A stretch of DNA of 64,000 bases from Peromyscus leucopus (GCF_004664715.2 NC_051063.1:74654018-74718017); one strand, 5' to 3'; shown: positions 32,710 to 44,424, numbered from the stretch's first letter. Notes: generated from the letters alone by a model not told the origin. Numbers and translations are program-made.

Positions 32710-33020
32710 GTGTTATGTATGGCAAGTGGGTGTGAATATGTATTGGTGAGGGCAGAGGCTGGAGGTCAACCTCACCTGTCATTCCTCAGGCTCAATACAC
32801 CTTGGTTTTTGGGACAGTGTCTTTCTCTTGGACCTGGAGTTCCTTGATTGTCAGGTTGGCCTGCTTAACCTAGTCCCAGGGACTGATCAGCTCTGTTCTC
32901 CCAACTCCACCCCCAGGATTACTAGTGTTACCTTTTCATATGCATGCTGGGGACCAAACTCAAGTCCTTATGCGTGCACAGCAGGCCCTTGGCCTACTGA
33001 GCCATCCTCCAGCCAACACA
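32710..33020 (-). mobile_element. B4/RSINE1-type SINE, minus strand
   Basis: ggctggaggtcaacctcacc, tgggacagtgtctttctc, gtcaggttggcctgcttaacc, gctggggaccaaactcaag and the reversed head ctgagccatcctccagcc at 32997-33014, in the expected order. Confidence 0.75.
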
Positions 33021-34025
33021 GACCTATTATTTACTTTGTCCCTGTTTTTCATGATGTCCAAATGGTCACAAGTCAAAAAGGACTTCTGGTCTCCCTATAA
33101 CCACAAGAAACTCTTTAGGGAGCAAATGTTTTCCATTCTGATATAAGTCCCCAATTGGAGAAGGGTTCAGAGACAGAAGTTGGTGTTGTCACGTGCAAGA
33201 CAAGCCTCCTTTGCGGTGTTCTTAGAGGGGTTGGGGAATGGAAGGGCTACGTTTTTACCACATTCAATTAAACCCGTAAATGATCTTCTTCCAAAAGAAC
33301 TAATTTCATAGCGGGGTAGAGAAGTCAGTAAAGCTTTAAAGAGGCTTGAACCCCCCCTTTTGTTTCCACTGAAAGACCACACTCAACTGTAGCCCTTGTT
33401 AAAAGTTAAACCAGGAGATGTCTCTGAGGGGAAATCCAAGCTTTCCTTCCAGCTTGGGCTGGTCATGAATGGTGATTATCTGACTGTAATTGGAATCAGA
33501 TGTAGTGCCCTTGTGTTTCAGTCTACTGGAGATTATTTTTTTCCCCTTATAAATTGAGCAAAATAGTCATTGGCTTAAAGATCGACCTGTGCACAAAGAG
33601 GCACAGTGCTGGAGGTGCGGGGCTGCTCCAGGAGCGCAAGCTCAAAGCCAGTTTATAAATCTCTAGCTGGGACGGGGTTTGGAGAAGCGCGCCGTCCTTC
33701 CCTGAGCTGAGCAGTGTTCCTCCAGCCTTCTCCGGCAGCTCACGAGTCAATGGATAGATCTCAGAACACGGACTGGAACTGCTAAGGAGAGAAAGAAAGA
33801 AATGTGGATAAAAAGAACCTCAGATGCTGGATTCTGGTGTCCAGGCCTCATGGTGCATAGATGGACTAGATGATGTGGTATCCCCAAACTGCTGAGTGGA
33901 GACTACACAACCCTGGTGCTTTTAGAAATGCTTTTGACAGACGCAACACTAAAAGCCATCGGGATGGTGTGTGTAGATATCGGGTTTGATTCTTGGGAGA
34001 CTTTTCCACAAAAGACATAAAACTG
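33021..34025. other. Unique DNA with a candidate conserved island at 33390-33690
   Basis: 33465-33560 carries gtgattatctgactgtaattgg and cccttataaattgag, repeat-free and AT-rich. 33600-33750 is more GC-rich with several CpG (gtgcggggc, gaagcgcgccg) but too short and sparse for a CpG island. No exon recognised. Confidence 0.35.
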
Positions 34026-34310
34026 TTAGCACTGGAGACGGCGGGGATTCTCAGTAGGTAAAGTGCTTGCTGGGTGAGCATGAGGACCTGAGTTTGAATC
34101 CCAGCACCCCTGTAACGTTGGGATTGGAGTGGATGTCTATAATCCCAGTGTTTCTATGGTGAGATGGGAGGTGGAGAAGAATTCTCAGGTGCACCTGTGT
34201 GGCAGTGAGCGACAAAGAGCCCCTGTCTCAACACAGAAGATGAAGACCATGGCTTGTATGTACCCACACTCACATGCTTGCACACACAGGTACACATGTA
34301 CATTATGCAT
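34026..34310 (+). mobile_element. B4/RSINE1-type SINE, plus strand
   Basis: aagtgcttgctgggtgagc and ctgagtttgaatcccagc give the Pol III head at 34060-34105; the B1-like core and a CA-rich tail (cttgcacacacaggtac) follow. Confidence 0.72.
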
Positions 34311-34696
34311 CACATATGCAAAGCTTTAAAAATCACTGATGTCTTTCCAGACAGGGTGTTAGGCCACTACAGCCGTATGGTTTGTTCCTCGGATTCCACT
34401 GTCACTTGGTAGAGGCAGTCTTAGGAGTCCGCATGCCTGATGAGTCTCACTGTTCTCTGTAAAAGGGGAACAAGCATTCTTAGCTCATTCTTAGCTCATT
34501 GCAAGGTTCCAGGAAGGCTACACAACACAGAAGCACTTCCTATTGCTATGATTTGATACTAATGGGAGGAAGCTGACGGCTGCAGAGGAGACAGAGATGA
34601 GTCCGGTGAGCGCCGGCGCAGCTGGCAGCCAGGGCCATCAGCTTTTCAGACCTTCCACACTTTCAGTTTTATCAACCTTGGTGTTTCACTGTTGGC

Positions 34697-34700
<4 letters not shown>
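34311..34700. other. Unique non-coding DNA
   Basis: cattcttagct is repeated twice in tandem at 34474-34495. Nothing else recognised. Confidence 0.5.

Positions 34701-34732
<32 letters not shown>
34701..34732. repeat. (ATT)n microsatellite
   Basis: About eleven perfect ATT units, ending at the tail side of the SINE that follows, so it may have grown from that SINE's A-rich tail. Confidence 0.96.
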
Positions 34733-34779
34733 CTTCACTTATACACAGCAGATTTCTTTTGTTCCCCCTCCCATTTTTC

Positions 34780-34936
34780 AGAGTGGAGTGTTGCATGCAC
34801 TATAGTATGGATGCGGAGGTCAGAGGACTTACAGGAATTGGTTCTGTCTTTCTATCATGCGAGTCCCAGGCATGGAACTCAGGTCCTCAGCCTTGACATC
34901 AAGCACCCTTATCTACTGAGTCATCTCACTGGCCCC
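34780..34936 (-). mobile_element. B2-superfamily SINE, minus strand
   Basis: gaggtcagaggacttacagg, ggcatggaactcaggtcctc, then the reversed head tctactgagtcatctcactgg at 34913-34932. Confidence 0.78.
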
Positions 34937-35824
34937 ATCACTTCAGATTTCTGTAGCACCCTCAATGTCCCAGCACCTTCAAGACCCCGTTCTGAAAATT
35001 GTTTTACATTTGCCTGTTTCCATAGGTGACTGTCTTCCTTGGCCTACTCACAAAATATGGCCTCTAGCCATACTTTGCCTTCTCCCGTTCCTACTGTGCT
35101 TGTTCCTGTGAGATGTGTTTATCTGGATGTGTGTTCTTGTTCTTCCTTGTGGGTGAATAACATCACAGCAGGTCTTTTGGACATCGTCTTGTGTGGATGC
35201 ATTTTATAATAAAACATGGTCATTTCCAAGATCCCATCTTGCAGTCGCCGACATGGCAGAATGACTTTCTGACCCTGCGGCACCTTTCACTGCCATATGA
35301 AATCTCACCTGGGGATGCCTTTCACATCTTGGGACAAGTGCATGATCTCCGAGCTAAGGAGCCAACAGAAGGAGCAGATTGAACGATGCGAGCACGTTCA
35401 CACACATTTCAGCTGCTTGGTCTCCAACATCTTAAGTGTGTGGTTTAAAGATCGCAGCTAGCTAGGTTGTGGCTGTGGAAACAGGAAAAGCAAGACTGAG
35501 AGGAGGTGAGTAGAGGCAAATCCTGTCTTCTGTGTCTTAGAGTCTAAGAGGTTGTTCCCTCTGTCAGGAGGCTGTTAAGGGAACAGCCGGAAGTCCATTC
35601 AAGGGCAGGAGGGGGCTTTTTGGCCCATATGCATTTGGTCTTTGGTTTTCTCTGACCCAGACCAAGTCAGTGTGCTAGATCAGTTTGGTAAAACCAGGGC
35701 AGGCTCCACTCAACCAAGGTCGGTGTTCACATGGCTTCTCTAGCCGGACAGTGACATCTGGGAAACCTCCTTGGCGCCAGGTTTCCTTTTGCCCGTTTCT
35801 TGAAGCACGAATCTTAAAAGGTCT
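34937..35824. other. Unique non-coding DNA
   Basis: No repeat or exon recognised; the 63-codon frame at 35191-35382 has no known domain. Confidence 0.5.
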
Positions 35825-36275
35825 TAGTAATAAAAACAAACCTGGAGCCAGGTATTGGGGTGAATGTTGGAAGATCAGAGAAGTAGAACAAGCCACAGCT
35901 ACCTCACCTCACCAATTCCTCAGCCGATCCTGTTTCCTCAGACTGGAAGCCTCTGAGCTCTCATCCAAATGGATCTCAGCTGAGATCCATTAACCAGCTC
36001 TAGTTCCTCGTCCTCTCGACTTAAATACCATTCTGCTTCCTGCCATCACTTCCTGGGATTAAAGGCTCTTGTTACCACGCCTGGCTATTTCCAGTGTGGC
36101 CTCGAACTCACAGAGATCCAGATGGATCTCTGCCTCTGGAATGCTAGGATTAAAGGCTTGTGTGCCACCATTTTCTGGCCTCTATATCTAGTGGCTGTTC
36201 TGTTCTCTGACCCCAGATAAGTTTATTAGGGTGCACAATATTTTGGGGAATACAATATCACCATATTTCTAACAC
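35825..36275 (+). mobile_element. Cricetid LTR-like repeat with embedded B1-like segments
   Basis: The order cctggagccaggtattgggg, cctcactaattcctcag-like, gactggaagcctctgagctc, two B1-like pieces (ctgggattaaaggctc at 36053 and gctaggattaaaggcttg at 36144), then gataagtttattagggtgc and acaatatcacca matches a repeat I know as common in hamsters, voles and deer mice. It looks like an LTR that acquired B1 sequence. Terminal dinucleotides and target duplication could not be fixed. Confidence 0.6.
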
Positions 36276-36874
36276 TTGATTCATTTGTTAAACTTGTTTC
36301 TTCCCTTGCTTTCCTAGCACGGTCTGTTCTTTAAAAACAAAACAGGACAAGAGCCAGGATATGAAAGCCCAGTTCTCCTCACCCAGAGGCTGCTTAACTC
36401 AGAAGCCTAAGGCTCTCTTTTTCTCCATGAGCTGAATATCTACATTGTTAATGATGACATGAGAAAGAAACCTCATGCTTGAATGGACTGAAATGCAGTA
36501 GCTTTGATTGACAAATAATAGAAAAGGTACACATGTGTGCAGTGCAAATTCAAAACCCTCCCAGGGCCCCAGGGAGATGATTTTCACACCATAATTTTTT
36601 TGTGTGAATACTATTAATGATAATAGTATTTCAGTTCCATTGAAACTTAGAGGATTAAAGTCTTGGTAGAGTCTCCCAACCAGCTTCCACTTCTGACGCT
36701 GACATGGGTGTTGAGACTGTATGATTGCCTCCAGGTAGAAGACTTCTATTTCAGTTAACACTTGCTGAACTGTTCTGGGCCCTATGACAGAGCAGCCAAG
36801 CCATGGTTTCAGTCAAGTCAAACAGCTGAGCTTGGATATTGACCAATTGGATATTGATATTGACCAATATTAAA
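36276..36874. other. Unique non-coding DNA
   Basis: 36585-36625 is AT-rich. A short self-complementary patch, attgaccaat with attggatat, lies at 36838-36870. The minus frame of 120 codons (36399-36761) is not recognised. Confidence 0.45.
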
Positions 36875-38345
36875 AAAAGAAAGAAAGAAAGAATCCAGTG
36901 GAAACTCAAGTTCATCTGGAAGAAGAGATGGATAAGAAGCAAAGAAAATTCTGCACATGGGGGTCCATGAATGCAGCTCAGTGAGAGTGCCTGCCTGACA
37001 TTGGCATGCAGTAACCAGGAAGAAAGAAGACGAAGCAAAAGAAAGCATTCTGCAGAAGAAGACAGTATGTCAGGGGCATTCCAATCTGACCTAAAACACA
37101 CACTAGAAACACCGCTGTCCAAAGAAACTGTGCTGCACAGCTGGTGAGTAAGCGGGCTGATGGCCTGGGATAGAGAAATCCACAAAGAGATCCACTTGCT
37201 TCTAGAAAGTTCATATGTGAGAGAGGAAGCATCTCCCACCGGCAGGAAAATGGACATCTCTACATGTAGCTCCTAAAAAAATCAAACTTGGATCTTTTCC
37301 TCACTTCATACATTGGATTAAATTCCAAATAAACAAAGCATTTAAATGTAAAAACTGAAGCTATAAAAACATAAAAGAAAATATTGGCAAATTATTCCCC
37401 AATATATTAGGGAGTGAAATGTTCTGAACTGTGACTCAAATTGAGGCACAATAAAGGAGGAGACTGATGGGTGTGGCTGAATTGCAGCAGAAAGTATTCA
37501 CCCAGACTTAAAAGATACTCAGAGGACAGAGACAAAGAACAATCACCATGAGTAAGAACTGGAGAAAGGCCACCAACCAGAAATAAGCATGTTTTCAGCT
37601 TTTAGCAGAGACAATGGGTTTTAGCCCTTTGTGCAAGGAAAATCAAAAAAGCTTCAAAAGGTGAAGAATAAATGCCCCAATAATTCTGTAGGAAAATTAG
37701 TGAGAAATAAGTAGATAATTAACAGAAAATCCAAATCCCCTTTAAGAGCATGGAAAGATGCTGAACTTCATTCAGACGGTGATAAATGTGGGACAGAAAG
37801 CGACTACACCGACTGACAGACTGGTCCTCAAGTAGATGCTGGAACACAAAAGGCTCCCAGCATGCTCTGCTGGCTAAGCTGTGGGCCGGTGAGATCCCTC
37901 ATTCAGTGCCGGTAGGAATATGACTCCACAGGCTCCTGTGGGAGAGACTTTGGCCCTATCTACAGAAATTACAAGAGTGCAATGTCCATGACCTGGCAAT
38001 TACACCTCTAAGAACCTCGGCAAAAATATGAAATGACTGATACAGTGTTTATAAAAGCAAATCACTAGAAGCAGCCCATGTCTGTGACCAGAGAACTGGC
38101 TGGACAAACTGGGTGACATTCTCACAATGGAATACTATGCAGCTACAAAGGAAACAAAAGCCAATCTTCTGTTGAGCTGTGGAGTGACTTACAGACTGTG
38201 TTAAGTGAATGGAGAATAAGACGTCAACTTGTCTGTGTTCAGAACACAAGGAAGATGTTGTGGGGAAGGGAAGAACCAGTGAGGCGGGGACAGAGATGAA
38301 AGCCAGCCTTGTTAATTGTGTGTTGGTTGGTAGATTTGACTTTGA
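36875..38345 (+). mobile_element. Ancient L1 (L1M-like) ORF2 3' region, plus strand
   Basis: Heavily diverged but collinear with the end of mammalian L1 ORF2: ggaaactcaagttcatctgg (36900), the segment with tttaaatgtaaaaactgaagc (37341), ggagaaaggccaccaac (37560), gccggtaggaatatgac (37908), ggcaattacacctctaag, and caatggaatactatgcagc (38126). A short tRNA/ID-like insertion (gcagctcagtgagagtgcc) interrupts it at 36974. Its age is pre-rodent by divergence. Confidence 0.75.
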
Positions 38346-38659
38346 AACAGTGCAAGTGGTTTGCATAATCAAAAATTAATAAAATTTAAAAAGGCAGTGT
38401 CTCAAAGTTGGAAACAAAATTAAATAACTACACCTAACTGCGGATTCGGCTGTTGGCAGAGGCTACAAGAGAGGAACCTCCCACTCATCTTTGAACAACA
38501 TCTTATGATGATATGTCCCTGGAAGGTGGACACTTTCAGGACAAAAAGAATAGAGGAAAAAAAGCTTAAATTATTTCCCTCATAATGTTACAGGTGTTAA
38601 TATTTGTGTTTTCTTTATTGTTTGCATGTTCGATATACCTGTGTATATGTTCTGAGTGC

Positions 38660-38661
<2 letters not shown>
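38346..38661. other. Unique AT-rich non-coding DNA
   Basis: Nothing recognised between the L1 relic and the TG tract. Confidence 0.45.

Positions 38662-38713
<52 letters not shown>
38662..38713. repeat. (TG)n microsatellite
   Basis: Perfect TG run of about 46 bases, serving as the tail side of the following SINE. Confidence 0.96.
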
Positions 38714-38714
<1 letters not shown>

Positions 38715-38868
38715 CATGCCTATACATGTGCCACGGCTCATGTGTGGAGGTCAGAGGACAGCTTACAGGACTCAGTTTTCTGCTTCCATCGTGTGGGTTC
38801 AGGTGCCTGAACTCAGGCAGTCAGGCTTGGCAGCAAGCTCCTTTGCCCGCTGAGCCATTTTGCTGGCC
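38714..38868 (-). mobile_element. B2-superfamily (B3-like) SINE, minus strand
   Basis: tgtggaggtcagaggacagc, gcctgaactcaggcagtcagg, then cgctgagccattttgctggcc at 38847-38867 (reversed head). Well preserved. Confidence 0.85.
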
Positions 38869-38871
38869 CCC

Positions 38872-39085
38872 CATCTTATGTTTTGAGACATGTTCTCTCC
38901 CTGAATCTGGAATTCTGTGATTCAACCAGACCAGCAGCCAGTGAGCCCCAGGGATCTGCCTGTCTCTGCCTCCCCAGCCTGGATTAAAGGTACATGCTGC
39001 CATGCCTGGCTTTTATGTGGATGCTGAGGACCGAACTCAGGTGCCCAGGTTTGTGTAGCAGATGCTAAACCAGATGAGCCCTCCC
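38872..39085 (-). mobile_element. B4/RSINE1-type SINE, minus strand
   Basis: Immediately follows the B2-type SINE: ttttgagacatgttctctcc, cccagggatctgcctgtctc, ggattaaaggtacatgctgcc, ggatgctgaggaccgaactc. The reversed head at 39060-39085 is degenerate. Confidence 0.75.
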
Positions 39086-39297
39086 CTTGTCTTTTGCTCA
39101 GTTGAGAGTGTTATTAAGTGTGGTACAGGATAATTATACTGCAGCCATTGAGAAGTGTGGTTGTTATGAGAGCCAAGGACTAAATTGTTTTCAAAAAATC
39201 AAGTTAGCACACTAGGTAATGAGTTTCACTATGGAATTTTCACACATACGTCATTATATTTGATAGAATGTTTTAAATTTGGAATATCACAATGAGA

Positions 39298-39472
39298 TGG
39301 GTAGATCCTAGATAGGTAGGCAGGTAGATGATAGATTGATGTATAGATAGATGGATGATAGATAGGTAGATAATGATAGATAATAGGTAGGTAGGCAGAC
39401 AGATAGATAAGACAGACAGATGATAGCCAGTTAGATTATAGATACATAGATGATAGATGGATCGATGACAGA
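39298..39472. repeat. Degenerate GATA/GACA tetranucleotide repeat
   Basis: About 175 bases built of GATA, GATG, GGTA, GACA and GATT units with slippage. GATA and GACA blocks alternate. On the minus strand it reads as TATC and CTAT, producing an Ile/Tyr/Leu/Ser-rich spurious frame. Confidence 0.93.
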
Positions 39473-40347
39473 ATTTCAAGCTGCCCACTCAAAACTCCGA
39501 GAACAAATGACCAACACAGCTTCCACCAATCTCCTTGGCAAGATGGCTGCCTCCACGTCTGGGAGTAGATAAACAAGGTTAGCCTGGGGCAGCTTGTCGT
39601 AACTTAAAGCCAGGAAGCTATCCAAGACAAGAAGGGACATGTCAGAAAAACTCAGGAGCCAACTGACAAAAGCTCCCGGAGGGTAACTATTTTAACAGCA
39701 ATAAAGATAATAACTACAGCGAATGGAAGCACATGAAATGCGTTTGAATCCATGAGTTCTACATGGTGCCAGAGAAATCCTGAGGCGGTTTTAAAGAATG
39801 CTAGAGAGGAGCTCAGCTCAGAAAATCAGTGAGTAAAGGAAAATAAAGTCTTTTAGCCTGTGTTTTCTAGAGTGAATACTGCTTTGGGGCTTAAAAGAGT
39901 TGAAGAGAAGCCATTTTATTTTGCTGTCCCAAAGCGCATTTGAGAATGCAGAGGACTGTGAGGGACGAGGCTATCAAGGAGGGAGCCTCAGCTTCTGCCA
40001 TCCATACCTGGGGACCCAGCCAGGGAAAAGGGACATTTTGCAACCCCACTGAATGAGATCTAGGCAGCGATAATCAACATCTGAGAATATCCCCCAAAGA
40101 GAGACAGCTCAATAAGTGGGCCACCAAATGAAGGAAGAAGGTCTTATAACACCAAATCAGACCTGGATCCAGTGGAGACTGTGGATGCAGTCCCCGCTAG
40201 GGGAAGCAGGGCCAGAGGGCCAGGCTGACTCTATCGGGGAAGACACTCAGCAAAGTACGGAATGCCTCCAGGACCAAGGATAAGTTAGTTCTTTAACAAA
40301 GGTTTCAAGGACGTGAAAAAGAGATGAGGAGAAACAAGTAGATCCAA
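39473..40347. other. Unique non-coding DNA
   Basis: Purine-rich but without simple repeat. No exon recognised. Confidence 0.5.
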
Positions 40348-40418
40348 GGATGGACATTGGTGGCAGAGTGCTTGCCTAGCATGAGCATGGCTCTGAGTTC
40401 AATCCCCAGGACTGCAAA
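40348..40418 (+). mobile_element. ID element, plus strand
   Basis: tggcagagtgcttgcctagc followed by gagttcaatccccagg and an A-rich end: the box A / box B layout of the tRNA-Ala-derived (BC1-like) ID SINE. Confidence 0.7.
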
Positions 40419-40441
40419 AGAATTTAAAAAGTGATAGAACC

Positions 40442-40597
40442 TTGGTCTGGCAAGATGGCTCAGTAGGGAAAACACCTGCCATGTAAGCCCAATACTTTGA
40501 GTTTAGGGACCAGAATCCACAGCAGAAGGAGAGAACTGACTCCTGAAAGTTGTCTCCTCATCTCCATGCTCATCGTGGCTCCCACAATTGCCAACAG

Positions 40598-40653
<56 letters not shown>
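40442..40653 (+). mobile_element. B2-superfamily SINE with (CA)26 tail, plus strand
   Basis: Head tctggcaagatggctcagtag, ggaccagaatccacagc, gagagaactgactcctg and gttgtctcctcatctcc lead into a perfect CA tract at 40602-40653. Confidence 0.8.
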
Positions 40654-40655
<2 letters not shown>

Positions 40656-41154
40656 ATTAAAGAAAGATTTTAAAAAAGACTTCTCAGGCTATCAGTCAAC
40701 AGCATATGGACCTAATTTGAACCCTTCTTTGAACAGTTTGAAAATGTGTCAGACAATCAAGAAAACATGCACACTGGTATATTAACTAGATACTTGAGGC
40801 TACTAAGGCTGGATTGTTAATTCTTTTTAGGTATGGCAATGTTTGAGTTGTTTTAAAGCATCCTTACTGTCCAAGCCCTTTGAGAGAACTATCTATATTT
40901 CAAAATCTTGTGAATCTAGCTACAAAAGCATGTATAAACTCTCATAATATTTTAAATAAGTTATGATTTTGTGTTGGGTTGCATTCATAGCTGCCCTTGG
41001 CTGCATGTGACCTGTGGCATGTGAGTGAGACCTGCCTAGACAAATTGACATGTTTATAAATGAACTGATAAGATATGTGAGATTTATCTAAAAATAAATT
41101 GGAGGGTGAGGAGAGAGGTGTGTGGGATTGGCTTTGGATAAAGTGGCCATTTGT
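40654..41154. other. Unique AT-rich non-coding DNA
   Basis: No repeat or exon recognised. Confidence 0.45.
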
Positions 41155-41467
41155 ATTTCTATGTGTGCTGGCACTGTGCATGTTTGTGTGTGTGAGTGTG
41201 GATGTACAAGCATGTGTCGACCCCAGACTGTCATTGGATATCCTCCTCAATTACTCTCAACCTTGTATTTTGAGACAGGGTCTCTCACTGACCTAGATCT
41301 TATTGCTGACTAGACTGGCTGTCTAGCAAACCTCAGGAATTCACCCCTTTCCATTTCTCCCAGTAGCAGGCTTATCAACATGCTTTTATGTGTGTGGAGA
41401 ATGTGAATTTGAGTCTTCATGCTCGTTCAGCATGCCCCCTACTGACTCAGCTAGCTCCCCAGCCCCT
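41155..41467 (-). mobile_element. B4/RSINE1-type SINE, minus strand
   Basis: TG-rich tail (41180-41205), attttgagacagggtctctc (41268), gactagactggctgtctagc, and the reversed head gactcagctagctccccagcc at 41444-41464. Confidence 0.78.
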
Positions 41468-41519
41468 AAAGAGTTTGTTTTTGAAACTAGCAGCAGCAAA
41501 TCCAGTTTCCTTAGGCTAC

Positions 41520-41522
<3 letters not shown>

Positions 41523-41577
<55 letters not shown>
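41523..41577. repeat. (CT)n microsatellite
   Basis: Fifty-five bases of perfect CT, ending in CCCC. Confidence 0.97.
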
Positions 41578-41579
<2 letters not shown>

Positions 41580-41615
41580 CTTTTGTAGACACATTTCCAT
41601 AATAAAAGATAGATC

Positions 41616-41818
41616 GTGATCCAGAGAGATGACTTAGTGGTTAAGAACATTTACTGTTCTTCCAGAGGACTGGAGTTCAGTTCCCAATACTCAAGTTGGG
41701 GTGTGACTCCAGCTCCAGAAGACTCCCACGTCCTCTTCTGGCATCCAGGAGTATCTACACTTATGTGCACATACACATAGGCAAACACACATTTATACAC
41801 ATAAAAAAATTTTAAAAA
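41616..41818 (+). mobile_element. B3-type SINE, plus strand
   Basis: gatccagagagatgacttag, ctgttcttccagaggactgg, gttcagttcccaatactc, cctcttctggcatccagg, ending in cacacatttatacac plus an A-rich tail. Confidence 0.88.
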
Positions 41819-41965
41819 TTGAAAATGTAAACAAAAAAGTAGAGGACAGGCTTTACCCAGATATAGTTCACAGTCCTCAAGTCCACAGGAAAAATACACA
41901 TGGACTTTCAGTTTTTTCTTGGTTGGAATGCTTAACAGAACTTTGATGGATGTTTTGTTTTGCTC

Positions 41966-42046
41966 TTTTGGTGGTTCTGGAGGTGGAGTCCAAGGCCTTG
42001 CATGCCAAACAAGTTCTCTTCCACTGAACTACTCCCTCGACTCCCA
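41966..42046 (-). mobile_element. ID-like / tRNA-derived SINE fragment, minus strand
   Basis: ggagtccaaggccttgcatgc then cttccactgaactactccc is the reversed ID box B to box A order. It could also be the head of a truncated B4. Confidence 0.55.
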
Positions 42047-43510
42047 AGATGTGACTTAAAAAACAAAATCCACGTATCTTTTCAGTTCACTTAATTTATA
42101 CTAACAATAAAAGCCACAATAGTAATCTAAATGCAATGTAATTCACCTCAGTTTGATTCTAAGAGGGTGGCTTTGGTACGAGCACACAGTTTCCCTTTCA
42201 TACACATGTAATTGGGAGGTAGCAAGACTAAGAGGAGGTCGCTCACCAACCATGGGGTTATTAGAATCTTCCCTTCCTTCTTGCTTCCTCCCTCCTTCCC
42301 TCCACATCCCCCCTCTTTTTTCTCTCTGTTTCTTTCTTTCTTTTTTCAAATTGTCATTGATAATAATTAGAACAGCTCCGAGGGAATGCTCAGAGTGACT
42401 ACCGTGACTCTGGAATGGATATTGGGCTGAACTCATTAAAACTGGGGTTTCTCTTTCTCTAGAGATGGATACACACTGTTTGAGGAGAATGGGCTAGAAT
42501 TTCGACTTGTTGAGGCTGGCTGCTGCTACAATGTCTGACTAGTCAGTCCATGCCTGGTTCTGATCAGCACCTGCCTGTGGTGGGGAGGAGAGGCACCCAG
42601 GAAGCAGCAGAGGCTGCTCTGGACCTGCTGCAGCCCTGTCTCTGTTCTGATGCTATTTTCCATGGCTTGGGTTCCTAGATGCACTAGGCAACCCATCGGC
42701 TCTAGCAAGAAGATGTTAGGATGGAAGAGCAACAAGTGACCATGTGAGCGTCGTGTACCATAGAGCTGTGTGGTTAGTTTTCATCAGTGACTAGACCTGT
42801 CACACCCTATAAAAACAATAGCTTCAGAAATGGTAGAAACCCTTGGGCCAATGCCAGGGACAGGGTTATTGGATGGCCAGGCCCTTTCCCCAGGCATTTG
42901 CATGCAGAGCCCCATAAGCAGGACCCTGAATTATGTGAGAAACACAAGAAAAAGTCTGGGACCCCACATGACCTTATTTAGTGTGTGTGTGTGGGGTAAA
43001 CAGGGTGGCACCTCTGCATTTCTACCATTAAGTGTGGTTCAGAGAGAGTGCCTGAGATGCTGGAGTTGGTTTTCCCAGTTTCTGACCTGGGTGGGGAACT
43101 GAATGGACCTTCGGGAAGGGAAGGCTCTGTTTGAGATGGGCTTAGTAAGCTGGTGGGGGTGGAGTGTGTGTCGGTGCATGTGAGCATTCACAGGTGCACA
43201 CCCTCACGTACAGACGTGTGCTTACTCGCCACAGCTGTCTGGGAGCGAGGGGGATGGGTCTGGGACCAGCTTTTCTGAGGAGACAAACAATGTCAACACA
43301 GGCCCGAAATGGAATCTGGAGCCATTGTCTGAAGGATGGGGGAAAAGTCTGTTTAGACCTGTCTGTGTCTATCCTTCGGATGTTTGGGACATGGTCCTTG
43401 TCTATGAGACCCACCACATCTGTCCTTTGTTTTCCAAAGCTGGGACCTAGACCTGGCATATGCTCGCAAGCTCTCTCTGGAACTGCATCTGAAATCCGAA
43501 GTCCTGCAGT
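42047..43510. other. Unique non-coding DNA with a pyrimidine-rich patch
   Basis: 42270-42348 is CT-rich. 42960-43200 has scattered GT. Overlapping frames of 136 and 137 codons at 43142-43577 lie on opposite strands and match nothing known. Confidence 0.5.
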
Positions 43511-43544
43511 GGTTTTTGTTTTTGTTTTTGTTTTGTTTTTTAAA
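43511..43544. repeat. (TTTTTG)n short repeat
   Basis: gtttttgtttttgttttt type units, likely the remnant of an A-rich SINE or L1 tail on the minus strand. Confidence 0.9.
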
Positions 43545-44068
43545 GAACACACAGATTACTTCTATCATAATGGATAAGCTCTTTCCAAGTGGCCATGTTT
43601 CTTCCAGTTCTATAGTAATCATAAAACAATTAGATTGGAAATGATCAAGAAACGTAATTTGATTTTCTGAGCCTCTTGGTTTTTGGCTTCCTTGTAGTGG
43701 TGGTAGAATTTTTATAAGAAATTTCATTGTTGAAGTTTAGAAAACAGATGAGTTTGTATTGAACTAATTTAATTACAAACTCTTTACTTACTTTCCATAA
43801 GAGATGCCTGAAAGGGATTCCTAAAAATAGCAAGTTTTCTTATTCTGTTTACAATATAGTTTCTTTGGCTCAGACCGGTTTATAAGAAGTTTTCAGTGTG
43901 ACATAAGGCACACAGAGGCAGCGTGGAGATGAACAGTGCGCCTTTGTGTATGCTAGGTCACAGCTCATGCCTGTGTCTGTGGTCACCAAGTTTAGTGTTT
44001 AGGTCTGCATGCCATATTCTTGGGAAAGGAAATAGTAAGAACTGTGTCTGCATTTATTTTTATGAGAA
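43545..44068. other. Unique non-coding DNA
   Basis: Nothing recognised. Confidence 0.45.
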
Positions 44069-44082
44069 AGAAATCAATCTTA

Positions 44083-44259
44083 CTTTTTATTTATATTTAT
44101 TTATTATGTTTGGTTTTTCAGGGCAGGGATTTTCTCTTTAATGGTTCCAGCTGTCCTGGTGCTCGATTTGTAGACCAGGCTGGCCTTGAACTCACAGAGA
44201 TCTGCCTGTTTCTGTCTTCTGAGTGATGAGATTAAAGGCGTACACCACCATGCCTGGCT
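44083..44259 (-). mobile_element. B1 SINE, minus strand, with target-site duplication
   Basis: Reversed B1 with gtagaccaggctggccttg, cacagagatctgcctgtttc, gattaaaggcgtacaccacc. Flanks agaaatcaatctta (44069-44082) and agaaattaatttta (44260-44273) agree at 12 of 14 positions; both differences are C versus T. Confidence 0.9.
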
Positions 44260-44424
44260 AGAAATTAATTTTATTGATATTTAGCATACGGTCTGGCCGT
44301 TGTATAAAATTCTAATGTAAATCCACACATATCAGGGTGGCATGCTCACAAACGTTGTTTTGGTTTGCTTGCACCTTGGAAGGTCAGCTCCTGGGGGTCT
44401 GTGTCGGGAACATCCGTGGGTTGT

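Noticed and set aside
33600..33720. CpG island
   Set aside because: Only a handful of CpG in about 120 bases; too short and too sparse.
40348..40418. Possible tRNA gene
   Set aside because: Box A and B resemblance comes from the ID SINE; there is no full cloverleaf.
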